64,000 bases of DNA from Cyclobacteriaceae bacterium (GCA_016787725.1 JAEUTZ010000021.1:434001-498000), one strand, 5' to 3'. Shown: positions 18,422 through 27,313, counted from the stretch's first letter. Notes: generated from the sequence alone by a model not told the origin. Numbers and translations: made by a program.

Positions 18422-18561
18422 GCCCACGTGGTTATACGGATTAAATTTATTCAATTTCTACAAAAGTACCCCTGTCAAATACCATAAAATCCACGAGTTC
18501 CTCGATTTGGCACAGATATGGTTTATATTCGTGGTAACGAAACCATGTTTATTTTAATTCT

Positions 18562-19938
18562 GTGAAACGGCTTTTATTTCTCTTGGTTATCCTGGGTGGC
18601 TGTAGTCCCTCGGTTACCAATTCCTCTCTGAAAACGGACTTGCAAAATCCCCGGCCCGAATGGCTCACCGCCAAACCGGTATCGCCTTCTTATTATATCG
18701 GCATTGGGCATGGTGTTAAGGATGGATCCAATAACTATATCCAGATGGCAAAGAAGAGTGCGTTGGAGGACCTTGTTTCGGAAATAAAAGTAAACATCTC
18801 GTCCACCTCAGTCTTAAGCCAGATTGATATTAATAAGGAGTTTCAGGAAAAATATGAGCAAATCATCCAGACCACAGTGGCGGATGAACTGGAAGAATTT
18901 GAGCAAGTAGACGCCTGGGAAGATGACCGCAACTATTGGGTGTACTACCGGCTCTCGAAACAACGGTATAAGGAGATCAAGGATCAACAAAAGCGGGATG
19001 CCATAGCCTTGGGTCTGGATTTTTTTACCAAGGCCAAAGAATCTGAGCGGAAAGGGGAGACTGTACTATCCCTCGGTTTTTACTACCAGGGTTTCCGGGC
19101 AATTGAAAAGTACCTGGATGAACCCATTCGCCTCGAGTTTGAAGGCAAGGAAATCCTGTTAACCAATGAGATCATCGCCAACATGCAGTTGCTCCTTGAT
19201 AAGATGGAGTTAACCGTTGACCCGAATCAGATTATGCTCAACCGCAGGGTGGCCCAAAATAATCTTATGGTACTGGCAAAAGTGGTAGATAAGACATCGC
19301 GTAGGGCTATTACGGATTTACCCCTTGTTGCTGCTTTTGAGAAAGGAGCGGGTGATGTGTTTCCCACCTACAAAACGGATGGATCGGGCCAGGCGCGCAT
19401 CCTCCTAACCAAGATCAGCTCGCGAGATGTGGAACAAACAGTAGGAGTGAAAGTAGACATCCTGAGTTTTTCTGGTACCAATGGTTCGGATATCTACACA
19501 TTGGTAGCCCAAAAAATGGTGGTTCCTAAAGCCACTGTTCTTATGAAAGTGCAACGTCCGTTGGTTTATGTAAGCGCTGTTGAAAAAAGTCTGGGCGTAG
19601 ACAAATCCAATCAACAAATCACGAATCGCATAAAAAATTACCTGGTGAACTCGGGATTTGAATTTACAGAAGATATCAATAAAGCAGAACTTGCATTAGA
19701 CATTAATGCGAATTCGGAGAAGGGTGCCGTTTCGGGGAGCATTTACATTACGTATGTTACTGCGTTGATTCGGGTATCAACGGCCAGGGACAATAAGGAA
19801 ATCTATGCCACCACACTTGACCGGATTAAAGGGTTCAGTCTCGACTTTGAACGCTCCAGCCAGGAAGCTTATAACAAATCGCTGGAGGTGCTGGAGAAAG
19901 AGAAATTGCCGGAACTGTTAAACGCGATTTTGCAATAA
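18562..19938 (+). CDS. LPP20-family lipoprotein
   Basis: A 458-residue lipoprotein with a GTG start. The signal peptide MKRLLFLLVILGGC gives a lipobox ending GGC. Residues about 30-150 resemble the LPP20 family: PEWLTAKP, YYIGIGHG, a long helix MAKKSALEDLVSEIKVNIS, then YWVYYRLSKQRY. This is the conserved core used for outer-membrane assembly or flagellar accessory proteins elsewhere. The rest is Bacteroidota-specific, with helical and beta regions ending in a domain with LALDINANSEKGAVSGSIYI. A smaller lipoprotein with the same helix pattern follows 112 bases downstream. Its biological role is not established. Confidence 0.8.
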   Translation: MKRLLFLLVILGGCSPSVTNSSLKTDLQNPRPEWLTAKPVSPSYYIGIGHGVKDGSNNYIQMAKKSALEDLVSEIKVNISSTSVLSQIDINKEFQEKYEQIIQTTVADELEEFEQVDAWEDDRNYWVYYRLSKQRYKEIKDQQKRDAIALGLDFFTKAKESERKGETVLSLGFYYQGFRAIEKYLDEPIRLEFEGKEILLTNEIIANMQLLLDKMELTVDPNQIMLNRRVAQNNLMVLAKVVDKTSRRAITDLPLVAAFEKGAGDVFPTYKTDGSGQARILLTKISSRDVEQTVGVKVDILSFSGTNGSDIYTLVAQKMVVPKATVLMKVQRPLVYVSAVEKSLGVDKSNQQITNRIKNYLVNSGFEFTEDINKAELALDINANSEKGAVSGSIYITYVTALIRVSTARDNKEIYATTLDRIKGFSLDFERSSQEAYNKSLEVLEKEKLPELLNAILQ

Positions 19939-20050
19939 AATATGCCTTTTTTGAATATAAATAAGGCTTTTTGTTTAGTAAATTGTCTTCGCATTAAAGT
20001 GGCCTGTTAATTGCATTATTGTAAATTGCATAACCAAATTTGAAATTGAT

Positions 20051-20614
20051 ATGAAAAAGTTAAACTATGTCTCTCTCCTTGTACTGGTTGCTGCAGCCCT
20101 CATTGTTGGCTGTAAGGGTAAGGAAAAAATTCCTGCTGGTGAAAAGGAAGTAGTCGTGCCTTGCTCCGGTCCGGATTACTTCACCACCGCCAAATTCTTC
20201 CGCTCCAATTCCATTGGCGAAAGCCAGGATCAGGTGACTTCCAAGAAGAAAGCACTAACCAATGCCCGCAACGAATTAGCGCAAGCAATCAATACTACGG
20301 TGAAAACGGTAACGGATAATTACGTTAACTCCCGTGAAATGAATAACCGGGAAGAAGTAGAGGAGCGTTTTGAGAGTCTGAACCGCGAAGTGGTGGACCA
20401 AAGTTTATCAGGAATCCGCACCTTATGCGAAAAACTGGTAAAAACTGATCAAGGTACCTACAAAACCTACGTTGCCATTGAGCTTTCTGCTGATGAATTA
20501 GTATCTAAGTACAACGAGCGCCTTTCCAAGGATGAGCGTCTCAAGATCGATTACGACTATGAGAAGTTCAAGGAAACCTTCGACAAGGAAATGGAAAAAA
20601 TGGGTAACAATTAA
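20051..20614 (+). CDS. Small LPP20-like lipoprotein
   Basis: A 187-residue lipoprotein with signal peptide MKKLNYVSLLVLVAAALIVGC (lipobox IVGC). The mature part has GPDYFTTAKFFRSNSIG, then a long helix TNARNELAQAINTTVKTVTDNYV and YKTYVAIELSADELVSKYNERLS, the same order of motifs as the LPP20-like core of the preceding gene, so the two look like distant paralogues. The C-terminal 50 residues are charged and helical. It is followed by a strong intrinsic terminator at 20637. The 112 bases before it hold a weak 5-bp hairpin with a T run (19944-19973) that may end transcription of the upstream gene. Confidence 0.75.
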   Translation: MKKLNYVSLLVLVAAALIVGCKGKEKIPAGEKEVVVPCSGPDYFTTAKFFRSNSIGESQDQVTSKKKALTNARNELAQAINTTVKTVTDNYVNSREMNNREEVEERFESLNREVVDQSLSGIRTLCEKLVKTDQGTYKTYVAIELSADELVSKYNERLSKDERLKIDYDYEKFKETFDKEMEKMGNN

Positions 20615-20636
20615 CCCTTACAACCATCCATATAAA

Positions 20637-20666
20637 AATCCCGATCCTTCGATCGGGATTTTTTTT
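20637..20666 (+). terminator. Strong intrinsic terminator after the small LPP20-like gene
   Basis: A perfect 10-bp stem AATCCCGATC / GATCGGGATT (20637-20646 and 20651-20660) with a CTTC loop is followed by a run of Ts to 20666. This is a textbook intrinsic terminator. Confidence 0.9.
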
Positions 20667-20674
20667 GCCCTTAT

Positions 20675-20682
20675 TAATTTTG
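20675..20682 (+). promoter_or_regulatory. Candidate -7 box abutting the DUF3052 start (possible leaderless mRNA)
   Basis: TAATTTTG is an exact match to the Bacteroidota -7 consensus TAnnTTTG and ends 4 bases before the ATG at 20687. Transcription would begin at or within a few bases of that start codon. It lies between the upstream terminator and the gene, so the gene needs its own promoter here. Confidence 0.4.
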
Positions 20683-20686
20683 ATGA

Positions 20687-21091
20687 ATGGCTGGATATTC
20701 AAATACGCCACTTCAGAAGAAGCTAGGCATCAAGCCTGGATTCAAGATCCTGATTTCTGGAGAGCCGGAAGAGTATTGGGATTGGATCAGCCCTTTGCCA
20801 AACGATATCAGGGTAGTAAAATCAGCCAAGAGCGGGCTTGATTTCATTCATATTTTTACTTCGGTTAACCAAGCATTTGAGAAAGAGTTTCTCCACGTTA
20901 AACCGTATCTGAAGAATAACGGTATGATTTGGATTTCTTGGCCTAAAAAATCTTCAAATGTTCCTACCGATTTGAATGAAAATGGAATTCGGGCATTTGG
21001 ATTAGCGCTCGGAATGGTTGATGTTAAAGTTTGTGCTGTGAGTGAAATCTGGTCGGGTTTAAAGTTTGTTTATCGTGTCAAGGATCGCTAA
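20687..21091 (+). CDS. DUF3052 family protein
   Basis: A 134-residue cytoplasmic protein of the DUF3052 family. The family pattern is visible: YSNTPLQKKLGIKPG near the N-terminus, then alternating strands and helices including ISGEPEEYWDWISPLP, LDFIHIFTSVNQAFEKEF, MIWISWPKKSSNVPTDL and a C-terminal SEIWSGLKFVYR. Homologues are small and often annotated as hypothetical; no enzyme activity is established. There are two possible ATGs (20683 is out of frame), and 20687 gives the family N-terminus. The stop codon TAA overlaps the opposing stop of the CAP gene by four bases. Confidence 0.85.
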   Translation: MAGYSNTPLQKKLGIKPGFKILISGEPEEYWDWISPLPNDIRVVKSAKSGLDFIHIFTSVNQAFEKEFLHVKPYLKNNGMIWISWPKKSSNVPTDLNENGIRAFGLALGMVDVKVCAVSEIWSGLKFVYRVKDR

Positions 21092-21645
21092 AAGGATTCG
21101 GCAAAATCCATGACACAATTGATTTGATAGGTTTTGTGGGGTTCTATTGCTATGCCCACCCATTTGTATCTGGGTTCCAGAATATTCTTTCGATGCCCTA
21201 AGGACTTAATGCCATCGTCAATCAGCAACGACATCACAATGTCCAACGCCTGATCATATCCATAGGAGCAATTCTCGGCAATCATCCCTTTGGCTTTTGA
21301 ATGGTTACGAACCCGCTCATGAAAAGGAGTACCATTGGAACTATTGTGACCTGTTATGCCTTTCTTACCCATATCCATGGCATGGATGCGTGCCACCTCG
21401 GTCAAAGGTTTTGAGAGCTGAAGTGCTTGCATAGTTTGCGTAGCCTTCAACTCCTTAACCAGCGATTTGGCATAACTATTCCTGGTCAGTTGGTGTTTGT
21501 CCAGATAGGGTTCTACCTGTTCTTTCAAAAACTGTTGGGGTCGCGTACGAACTTGATTCAATAACGTTAAGACAGCCGGTTCTGTTGACTGTGAATAGCC
21601 TACACACGGAATCAGAAAGTAGAGTAAAGTAAATCGCAGCATCAT
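21088..21645 (-). CDS. Secreted CAP/SCP-domain protein
   Basis: A 185-residue exported protein of the CAP superfamily (cysteine-rich secretory proteins, antigen 5, PR-1). Signal peptide: MMLRFTLLYFLIPCVGYS. Family marks in order are LLNQVRTRPQQF, the HAMDM helix segment with the first cavity His, TGHNSSNG, IAENCSYG with the Glu, and LGHRKNILEPRYKWVGIA. The putative CAP tetrad (two His, two Glu/Asp) thus appears present. Bacterial CAP proteins are secreted and mostly uncharacterised. The convergent stop with DUF3052 shares CTAA. The sugar-porter gene downstream is on the same strand but starts further along (23028). Confidence 0.88.
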   Translation of the reverse strand: MMLRFTLLYFLIPCVGYSQSTEPAVLTLLNQVRTRPQQFLKEQVEPYLDKHQLTRNSYAKSLVKELKATQTMQALQLSKPLTEVARIHAMDMGKKGITGHNSSNGTPFHERVRNHSKAKGMIAENCSYGYDQALDIVMSLLIDDGIKSLGHRKNILEPRYKWVGIAIEPHKTYQINCVMDFAESF

Positions 21646-21672
21646 TTGGAAATAACGGACCCGAGGTTAGAA

Positions 21673-23028
21673 TTATTTTATGCCCAATTTTTTTTGAATG
21701 TCCTCCAGGGATACGCCTTTGGTTTCGGGGAAACTGGTGAGAATCCAGATCAGTTCCAGTGTCATCATCGCGGCAAAGAAAGCGAAGATCATCCACGGGG
21801 TGTCTTTCAGAATTCCTTCCTTACCATCCAGGAATACCGGCATTAACAACGTAATTAAGGCGGCAAATACCCAATGCACACTGGCTCCAAACGATTGCCC
21901 TAATGCCCGAGATTTATTAGGAAAAATTTCAGCAATAAACACCCAAATCACAGCCCCTTGGCCGACCGCATGGGCTGCAATGAACATCAGTAAAAAGCTC
22001 ATTAGAAAGATGGCCCCGGAGCTGGCATAAAATGCATAAGCGACCATTGATAAACTAACAATATACCCAATGGCCCCGAACAACAGTAGGTTTTTACGGC
22101 CGGTACGATCAATCAGATACAAGCCTACGAAGGTAAAAACGAGGTTGATACCACCGATGGCTATGGAGTTGAATAACGACTCTTGCGTTGCCAGGCCGGC
22201 ACGCTCCAGGATTTCGGGTGCGTAGTAGAGAATAAAATTGATGCCCGACAATTGATTGAAGAATGCGATAAAGAAAGCAAGCAGAATGGGTTTCATTAAC
22301 CTCCTGCTGAAGAACGAACTTATGGTATCGCTTTCGGCTGTGTGTTTGTTTGCTTCGAGGATGATGTTCACTTCGGCTTCTGGATTGGGCTCCCCTAAAT
22401 CCGCCAGAATTTTCCGGGCACTCACAAGGTCGTTCTTACGGGAGATGAGCCACCGTGGACTTTCCGGAATCCGTAGCACCATGATTGTGTAAATGATAGC
22501 AGGAATGGCTTCCACCCCCAACATCCAACGCCAGTCATTCGAACCGCCCACCCCTATTAAGAAGTAGTTGGAAAGAAATGCAATCAGAATTCCGAACACA
22601 ACATTGAACTGGTACATGGCAACCAGCCGGCCACGTATCGAGGTAGTTGAGATCTCAGCGATGTACGTAGGCGCTACCACGGAGGACACACCCACGCCAA
22701 GACCACCGATAAAGCGAAAAAATGAAAAGGAGTATGGATCGGGCGCCACCGCTGAACCAATGGCACTTACCGTGTAAAGTACACCAATCCAAAATAAGAC
22801 CTTTTTACGACCTAATTTTTCAGTAGGGGCTCCGCCAAACAAGGCGCCTATGACAGTTCCCCACAGCGCCATAGACATAATGAAAAAGCCATGAAACCAG
22901 GGAGAGAGGTTCCATAATTGCTTAATGGGCAGGTTAGCACCTGAAATCACAACCGTATCGAAGCCAAACAGGAAGCCCGCCATGGCCGCAACAATGGAGT
23001 TCAGGAACGTGTATTGTCGGGTTGTCAT
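21673..23028 (-). CDS. MFS sugar porter family transporter
   Basis: A 451-residue secondary transporter of the sugar porter (SP) family with twelve predicted membrane helices, likely a sugar-proton symporter. Signatures: GFDTVVISGA in helix 1, the RxGR-type loop TEKLGRKK between helices 2 and 3, PESPRWL at the end of the first six-helix bundle, DRTGRKNLLLFG in the second half, and PETKGVSLEDIQ at the C-terminus. The ATG at 23028 was chosen because it begins TTRQYTFL, lies 26 bases after the pyrE stop, and avoids overlapping pyrE. Substrate cannot be read from sequence. Confidence 0.93.
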   Translation of the reverse strand: MTTRQYTFLNSIVAAMAGFLFGFDTVVISGANLPIKQLWNLSPWFHGFFIMSMALWGTVIGALFGGAPTEKLGRKKVLFWIGVLYTVSAIGSAVAPDPYSFSFFRFIGGLGVGVSSVVAPTYIAEISTTSIRGRLVAMYQFNVVFGILIAFLSNYFLIGVGGSNDWRWMLGVEAIPAIIYTIMVLRIPESPRWLISRKNDLVSARKILADLGEPNPEAEVNIILEANKHTAESDTISSFFSRRLMKPILLAFFIAFFNQLSGINFILYYAPEILERAGLATQESLFNSIAIGGINLVFTFVGLYLIDRTGRKNLLLFGAIGYIVSLSMVAYAFYASSGAIFLMSFLLMFIAAHAVGQGAVIWVFIAEIFPNKSRALGQSFGASVHWVFAALITLLMPVFLDGKEGILKDTPWMIFAFFAAMMTLELIWILTSFPETKGVSLEDIQKKLGIK

Positions 23029-23054
23029 GAATGGTTGAGGGTTAGGTTGGTTTA

Positions 23055-23702
23055 TTACTTCCAGTTGGCCGGATCCAATCGCCATGACTTTACATAAATC
23101 AACTGAGTTTCATCGAGAAAATTTTGCTTCAAGGCCACCTCCAGCATGTGATTGAAGTCACTTAAGCAGAATAACTGAATTTTGGCTTCGGCAAAATTTT
23201 CGGCCGCAGTTTCAAAGCCATACGTAAAGATAGCAGCCATGCCAATTACTTTACCACCGGCCTCAGTCATTGCCTGTGCTGCCTTCAGGGAACTTCCTCC
23301 CGTAGAAATCAGGTCCTCGACTAATACCACCTTGGTACCCTTGTCCACTTTGCCTTCAATCAGGTTTCCCATACCATGGTCCTTGGGTTTAGGCCTTACA
23401 TATACAAAGGGCAGCCCCAGCATATCGGCCACCAGAGCTCCTTGCGGAATGCCGGCCGTAGCGACTCCCGCAATGCACTCCACTTCCGGGAAATTACTTT
23501 GGATACCCGTTGCCAGTTTCTCTTTAATGAAAGTTCGAATAGCCGGGTAGGAGAGTGCCAAACGGTTGTCGCAATAGATAGGCGACTTCCAGCCCGAACT
23601 CCAGGTAAAGGGTTGTTTGTAATTCAACTTGATTGCCCCGATTTCAAGCAACCGCGATGCAACGGAAGCAGCAGTTTCAGGAAGAACTTTCACATAACTC
23701 AT
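23055..23702 (-). CDS. pyrE: Orotate phosphoribosyltransferase
   Basis: A 215-residue OPRTase, which transfers ribose phosphate from PRPP to orotate to form OMP in pyrimidine synthesis. The PRPP-binding motif VVLVEDLISTGGSS is near residue 125. Also seen are WSSGWKSPIYCDNR at the substrate side, GVATAGIPQGALVAD and the flexible-loop lysines in RPKPKDHG. Length is normal. It is followed by the sugar porter gene on the same strand. A Nudix gene diverges from it with a 163-base gap in which I see no exact promoter box. Confidence 0.95.
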   Translation of the reverse strand: MSYVKVLPETAASVASRLLEIGAIKLNYKQPFTWSSGWKSPIYCDNRLALSYPAIRTFIKEKLATGIQSNFPEVECIAGVATAGIPQGALVADMLGLPFVYVRPKPKDHGMGNLIEGKVDKGTKVVLVEDLISTGGSSLKAAQAMTEAGGKVIGMAAIFTYGFETAAENFAEAKIQLFCLSDFNHMLEVALKQNFLDETQLIYVKSWRLDPANWK

Positions 23703-23865
23703 ACCTGCAATTTATCAGGAATGAGACCCCAAGCCAACATCATCAGCCGAATAAATACGCTGATTTTTCGGACCCTATGAAGGGAAAGACCCATTTTAAT
23801 TTAGCCGGGGGTTGATTGATTGCGAATAATTTATGTTTTTGCGGTATGAACCTCGCCTGTTGGAC

Positions 23866-24546
23866 ATGAATCTCTTTGTAAATGACATTCCAATCCGGAT
23901 TCTGCACACAGACGAAATGCCACCCCACGGGCATGTGAACTTTGAAATCGATGCCTCCGCTGAAGCAATTACAAAAGCAAAGCTTTTTCATCACGTTTGG
24001 ATTCACCAGGTAGGTGTTCAGGACATGGATTTGATCCTGGATCTGATCAACTCGAAGGTGCCTACGAATCTTTTTTCACTCTATGTTTCGGTAAAGGATT
24101 ACGATGCCTTAAAGGTTTTTTTGATGAGCAAGTTCAAGGTGATCAAAGCAGCCGGTGGATTGATCAAAAAGAAAGATAAATTCCTGATGATTTACCGGAT
24201 GAAGAAGTGGGACCTGCCCAAAGGCAAGAAGGAGTCGGGGGAGCGCTACAAAGAAACTGCGGTACGCGAAGTGGAAGAAGAGTGCAATATTTCAGTTAAA
24301 CTAGGGAAAAAGATCTGCACCACCTGGCATACTTATACGATGAATAAAAACAGCATGCTCAAGAAGACGAGGTGGTATGAGATGGAGGTAGTCGATGATT
24401 CGCGTATTAAGCCCAGCCTGGAGGAAGACATCGAAGAAATTCGATGGATGACGCAGAAGGAAGTTTACCATGCGCTCGAGAATTCCTACAAGTCCATCCG
24501 GTTTGTATTTGAAGAATACTATAACCGGAAAGAGAAAATTTCGTGA
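23866..24546 (+). CDS. Nudix hydrolase-like protein with N-terminal extension
   Basis: A 226-residue protein with a C-terminal Nudix domain (about residues 105-220) and a 100-residue N-terminal extension that is common in Bacteroidota homologues. The Nudix box reads GKKESGERYKETAVREVEEE, then C-N-I: the G, E, RE and EE positions are kept, but the last conserved Gly is Asn. Other features are the domain strand AGGLIKKKDKFLMIYR and WDLPKGK. Substrates of this subgroup are unknown; general Nudix enzymes cleave nucleoside diphosphate derivatives. The ATG at 23866 follows an in-frame ATG at 23833; the shorter form begins MNLFVNDIPIRI, which fits the conserved start better. The convergent coaD stop is 5 bases away. 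Confidence 0.85.
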   Translation: MNLFVNDIPIRILHTDEMPPHGHVNFEIDASAEAITKAKLFHHVWIHQVGVQDMDLILDLINSKVPTNLFSLYVSVKDYDALKVFLMSKFKVIKAAGGLIKKKDKFLMIYRMKKWDLPKGKKESGERYKETAVREVEEECNISVKLGKKICTTWHTYTMNKNSMLKKTRWYEMEVVDDSRIKPSLEEDIEEIRWMTQKEVYHALENSYKSIRFVFEEYYNRKEKIS

Positions 24547-24551
24547 AGAGA

Positions 24552-25007
24552 TTAAAGTTTATACGGGATCATGGAGGAGACATCCCCTTTATAGCGATGC
24601 ACTTCCCGAATGATGGATGAACTGATGGCAGCAAAAGCCGGGGATGTAATCAGAAAAACAGATTCCAGTTCAGGGTTTAGGTTTCGGTTTACCTGCGAGA
24701 TGCTGTTTTCATATTCAAAGTCAGTGGTATTGCGCAACCCTCGCAATAAATAGCGGGCCTTATTTCGTTTTGCGAACTCAGCGGTCAGTTCCGAGAAGGT
24801 CTGTACGGAAATACTCGGTTGATTTTTAAATGTCTCCTTAATCTTTTCCACCATGAATTCGACCGGAAAATAGCGTTGACTCTTACCGCTATTATATCCG
24901 ATGGCCACAATGATGTCGTCAAATAAGGTTAATCCTCGCAGTACGATATCCTCATGGCCCTTGGTGAAAGGATCGAATGAGCCCGGAAAAATTGCAATTC
25001 TTTTCAT
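24552..25007 (-). CDS. coaD: Phosphopantetheine adenylyltransferase
   Basis: A 151-residue PPAT that adenylates 4'-phosphopantetheine to dephospho-CoA, the penultimate CoA step. The nucleotidyltransferase motif TKGH (residues 15-18, after FPGSFDPF) binds ATP. Further family segments are RYLLRGLRNTTDFEYE and the C-terminal ISSSIIREVHRYKGD with the second ATP-binding motif. Length is typical. The start ATG overlaps the stop of the DUF3822 gene by four bases, so the two are translationally coupled. Confidence 0.97.
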   Translation of the reverse strand: MKRIAIFPGSFDPFTKGHEDIVLRGLTLFDDIIVAIGYNSGKSQRYFPVEFMVEKIKETFKNQPSISVQTFSELTAEFAKRNKARYLLRGLRNTTDFEYENSISQVNRNLNPELESVFLITSPAFAAISSSIIREVHRYKGDVSSMIPYKL

Positions 25008-25900
25008 GGAACAGGGTGGAGGAGATGAATGGAGTAGAGATCCAGGAAATGATGTTCCTGAACTTCGTCAAAGAGGTATCCAAACGTAAGCACTGATGGC
25101 CGGCCACCGAACTTTACATTGCGCACGTACTTGATAAATTCCTGGTAATGGGGCGAATTTTTTCCAATGTATCCCCATAGGATTACCTCACTGGTATTTT
25201 GGTCCATGGCGAGGCTTTTCAAAACCAGCATGATGTACTTTACATAATCTGAGAATTGCTTGATTAGGAATTGATTATAGTAGATCAGCTTGCCTTGTTC
25301 CACATACAGGATATGAAGTTTAAACCGATCGACATAGATGTAGAGCGGTTTTCGGGTGCTGTTTTTGGCAGCCTCCAGTACACCTTCAATTAAGGCGGCT
25401 GACTGATGAACTATGTACAAATGCGTGTTCTTGTACAACTCAAGCAGCCATGCGTGCAAGTCTTTTTGTATAGCAAAAACGGTTGTTACCAGAAGGCTGG
25501 CTTGCTTACAGATGAGAATATCTTCGCGGGTGGAGTCTAGATGAGCATTGAATTGCAGATATTCGGCAGCAGCCTCGGCAACAAACAAGGGAGCAGGTAC
25601 TTGAACAAACTTCGTGTTCTTAATCGAAACGCGGACGTCCTTCCAGAAACCCGCCTGTAAAACAGGATGGGAATCAAATAAAACCTTGATCTGTGCTAAT
25701 AATTCCTCGTGTGAGTTCAGATCGCCCAGCACATAGTCTTCGAAAAATAAAATCCGGTTATCTGTGGAATCAATAACCGCAACCTGAAAGTCTCTGACAC
25801 CCAATTGTACGAGGAGGTGATACTGATGAAGATTTTCCTCATCGAATCGATCATCCTTGATCTTCTTGATCAGCTTAAAGCCCTGCGCAGTGGATTGCAA
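25004..25900 (-). CDS. DUF3822 family protein (ASKHA-like fold)
   Basis: A 298-residue protein of the Bacteroidota family DUF3822, predicted to have an actin/hexokinase-like (ASKHA) fold. Family segments are LLVQLGVRDFQVAVID, WKDVRVSIKNTKFVQVPAPLF, IVHQSAALIEGVLEAA and YIYVDRFKLHILYVEQGKLIYYNQF. The last is the strand-turn-strand typical of ASKHA nucleotide pockets, although I see no phosphate-binding motif. The gene probably uses a TTG start at 25900, because an in-frame stop lies just upstream and no early ATG exists. It overlaps coaD by four bases. Linkage to coaD suggests a link to CoA synthesis, but no activity is known. Confidence 0.87.
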   Translation of the reverse strand: MQSTAQGFKLIKKIKDDRFDEENLHQYHLLVQLGVRDFQVAVIDSTDNRILFFEDYVLGDLNSHEELLAQIKVLFDSHPVLQAGFWKDVRVSIKNTKFVQVPAPLFVAEAAAEYLQFNAHLDSTREDILICKQASLLVTTVFAIQKDLHAWLLELYKNTHLYIVHQSAALIEGVLEAAKNSTRKPLYIYVDRFKLHILYVEQGKLIYYNQFLIKQFSDYVKYIMLVLKSLAMDQNTSEVILWGYIGKNSPHYQEFIKYVRNVKFGGRPSVLTFGYLFDEVQEHHFLDLYSIHLLHPVP

Positions 25901-25909
25901 AACAAGTTG

Positions 25910-26719
25910 TTATTCCCAATTTCCAGACGTTGAAACATCAATACGCGAACCAAAATGAAGCGGCTTGCGGTTTTTTGCCTCGTTACTTTCTTTGCGGATA
26001 GGGTTGATCGGCTTTGGATCTCTGACTTCAATCACCTGAACTTTTACTCCTGCCTTGTCAACCATGCCCACAAATACTTCGAATTTTAATCCGGGCTGAC
26101 CGGGTACATCGCCCAGCGTACTTAAATCGGTGTTTGGATTAAAAACATAATCCGTAAGTGTCATCAATGTCTGACCTTTCTTCACCTCTTCGCCCGTGGC
26201 GATAGTTTCAAGCTTTGTAATGGTTCCCTGGTCCGACAAAGGCGGTTGCTTCACTGTTTCTCCTACTTTTATTGAATAAGGTTTTTGATTTTTTATTACC
26301 TGATCACCTTCTTTTACCTTAAAACCCATAAAAATGCCATTATCAGGAGCATTGACGGTATATATTTTCTTGAAGATGCGTTCTTTAGCCGGAATAAAAC
26401 CCAACGTGTCAATAAACACTTTCACCTCCTCAACACCGTATGATTTTTGGGTAATTTCCTCTCTGCGCTGTATAATCGGTACCTGGCCATTTTGGATAAA
26501 ATCGGCCAACGAATCCCAATTCGCTGTATATCTTCTATTTACGCTTTGAAACACAATTTCAGCCTCGCGGATCAATTTCAGTTTTTCAATGATAGCAGCT
26601 TCCGTTGTTGTAATAGCTTCACGCTCTTCGATTGTACCCTGCACGCTTCTGTAAAGCTTGTAGGCAAGAAAAATACTGGCAATTAGAAGAACTCCGGTTA
26701 GGATTTTAGTCAAGTTCAT
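25910..26719 (-). CDS. Membrane-anchored protein with lipoyl-like segments, unknown function
   Basis: A 269-residue protein starting at ATG 26719 with one N-terminal helix (LTKILTGVLLIASIFLAYKLYRSV), so it should be anchored with most of the chain outside the cytoplasm. A coiled segment follows (EAAIIEKLKLIREAEIVFQSVNRRY), then a beta-rich domain with VKEGDQVIKNQKPYSIKVGE and ATGEEVKKGQTLMTL. Those two resemble half-motifs of biotinyl/lipoyl domains of HlyD-type adaptors. I do not recognise the full protein. It precedes DUF3822 by nine bases and so belongs to the coaD unit. Role unknown. Confidence 0.7.
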   Translation of the reverse strand: MNLTKILTGVLLIASIFLAYKLYRSVQGTIEEREAITTTEAAIIEKLKLIREAEIVFQSVNRRYTANWDSLADFIQNGQVPIIQRREEITQKSYGVEEVKVFIDTLGFIPAKERIFKKIYTVNAPDNGIFMGFKVKEGDQVIKNQKPYSIKVGETVKQPPLSDQGTITKLETIATGEEVKKGQTLMTLTDYVFNPNTDLSTLGDVPGQPGLKFEVFVGMVDKAGVKVQVIEVRDPKPINPIRKESNEAKNRKPLHFGSRIDVSTSGNWE

Positions 26720-26776
26720 CGGGTTAACAGGTTTAGCTTGCAATTATAAAGATTTTATGGCGTTTAAAGCAACCAA

Positions 26777-27250
26777 TCATAACTTAAAATAGCCCCTTAA
26801 ATCGACAATTTTGGCTGGATTTTGGACTATTTTGAAAATGCCATGGAGTTCCTCTTCGGGCATTGCTTTAATTTCCACCCGCGAGAAATATTTCAATCCC
26901 GAAATGATTTGATGGTTGCCCATTTCCGGGTCTCGCCCGAGTTTCAACGAGCCACCTGCGACCTCCACCTGAAAGAATAGTTCAATGGCATGGAGCGGGT
27001 TCCTGATCAGTTCGCAAGAAAACAAAAAGTCTTTGATCGTTACTTGCAATCCGGTTTCCTCTTCAAATTCACGCAGTATGCATTGTTGAGCAGTTTCATT
27101 GAACTGAATGCCACCACCCGGAGGCGCCCAGAAGTTACCGGGTACAACGCCCTGGTGGTTTGCCAATAGAATTTTATCTGCCTGTAAACAAATACCACAG
27201 GCACGAACCCGAACTTGATTTCCAAAATGCGTATGAACCGGGTTGTTCAT
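26777..27250 (-). CDS. Nudix hydrolase
   Basis: A 157-residue Nudix hydrolase with an intact Nudix box at residues 46-68 (GGIQFNETAQQCILREFEEE followed by TGL), matching the consensus GX5EX7REUXEEXGU at every position. Its N-terminus has VRVRACGICLQADKILLANH, the usual first strands. The subgroup resembles ADP-ribose pyrophosphatase/MutT-like enzymes; substrate is uncertain. It is the first gene of the minus-strand run toward coaD, with a 57-base gap to the next gene. Confidence 0.92.
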   Translation of the reverse strand: MNNPVHTHFGNQVRVRACGICLQADKILLANHQGVVPGNFWAPPGGGIQFNETAQQCILREFEEETGLQVTIKDFLFSCELIRNPLHAIELFFQVEVAGGSLKLGRDPEMGNHQIISGLKYFSRVEIKAMPEEELHGIFKIVQNPAKIVDLRGYFKL

Positions 27251-27305
27251 TCGGGGTTTATCATATTTACGAACTTGTTAGAATCATAAACCATCGGTAA
27301 ACCTT

Positions 27306-27313
27306 TACATTTG
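27306..27313 (+). promoter_or_regulatory. Candidate -7 box for the DUF1573 gene
   Basis: TACATTTG is an exact match to the Bacteroidota -7 consensus TAnnTTTG, 27 bases before the ATG at 27341. A TTG at 27275 is 28 bases away, further than usual for a -33 box. Confidence 0.4.
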
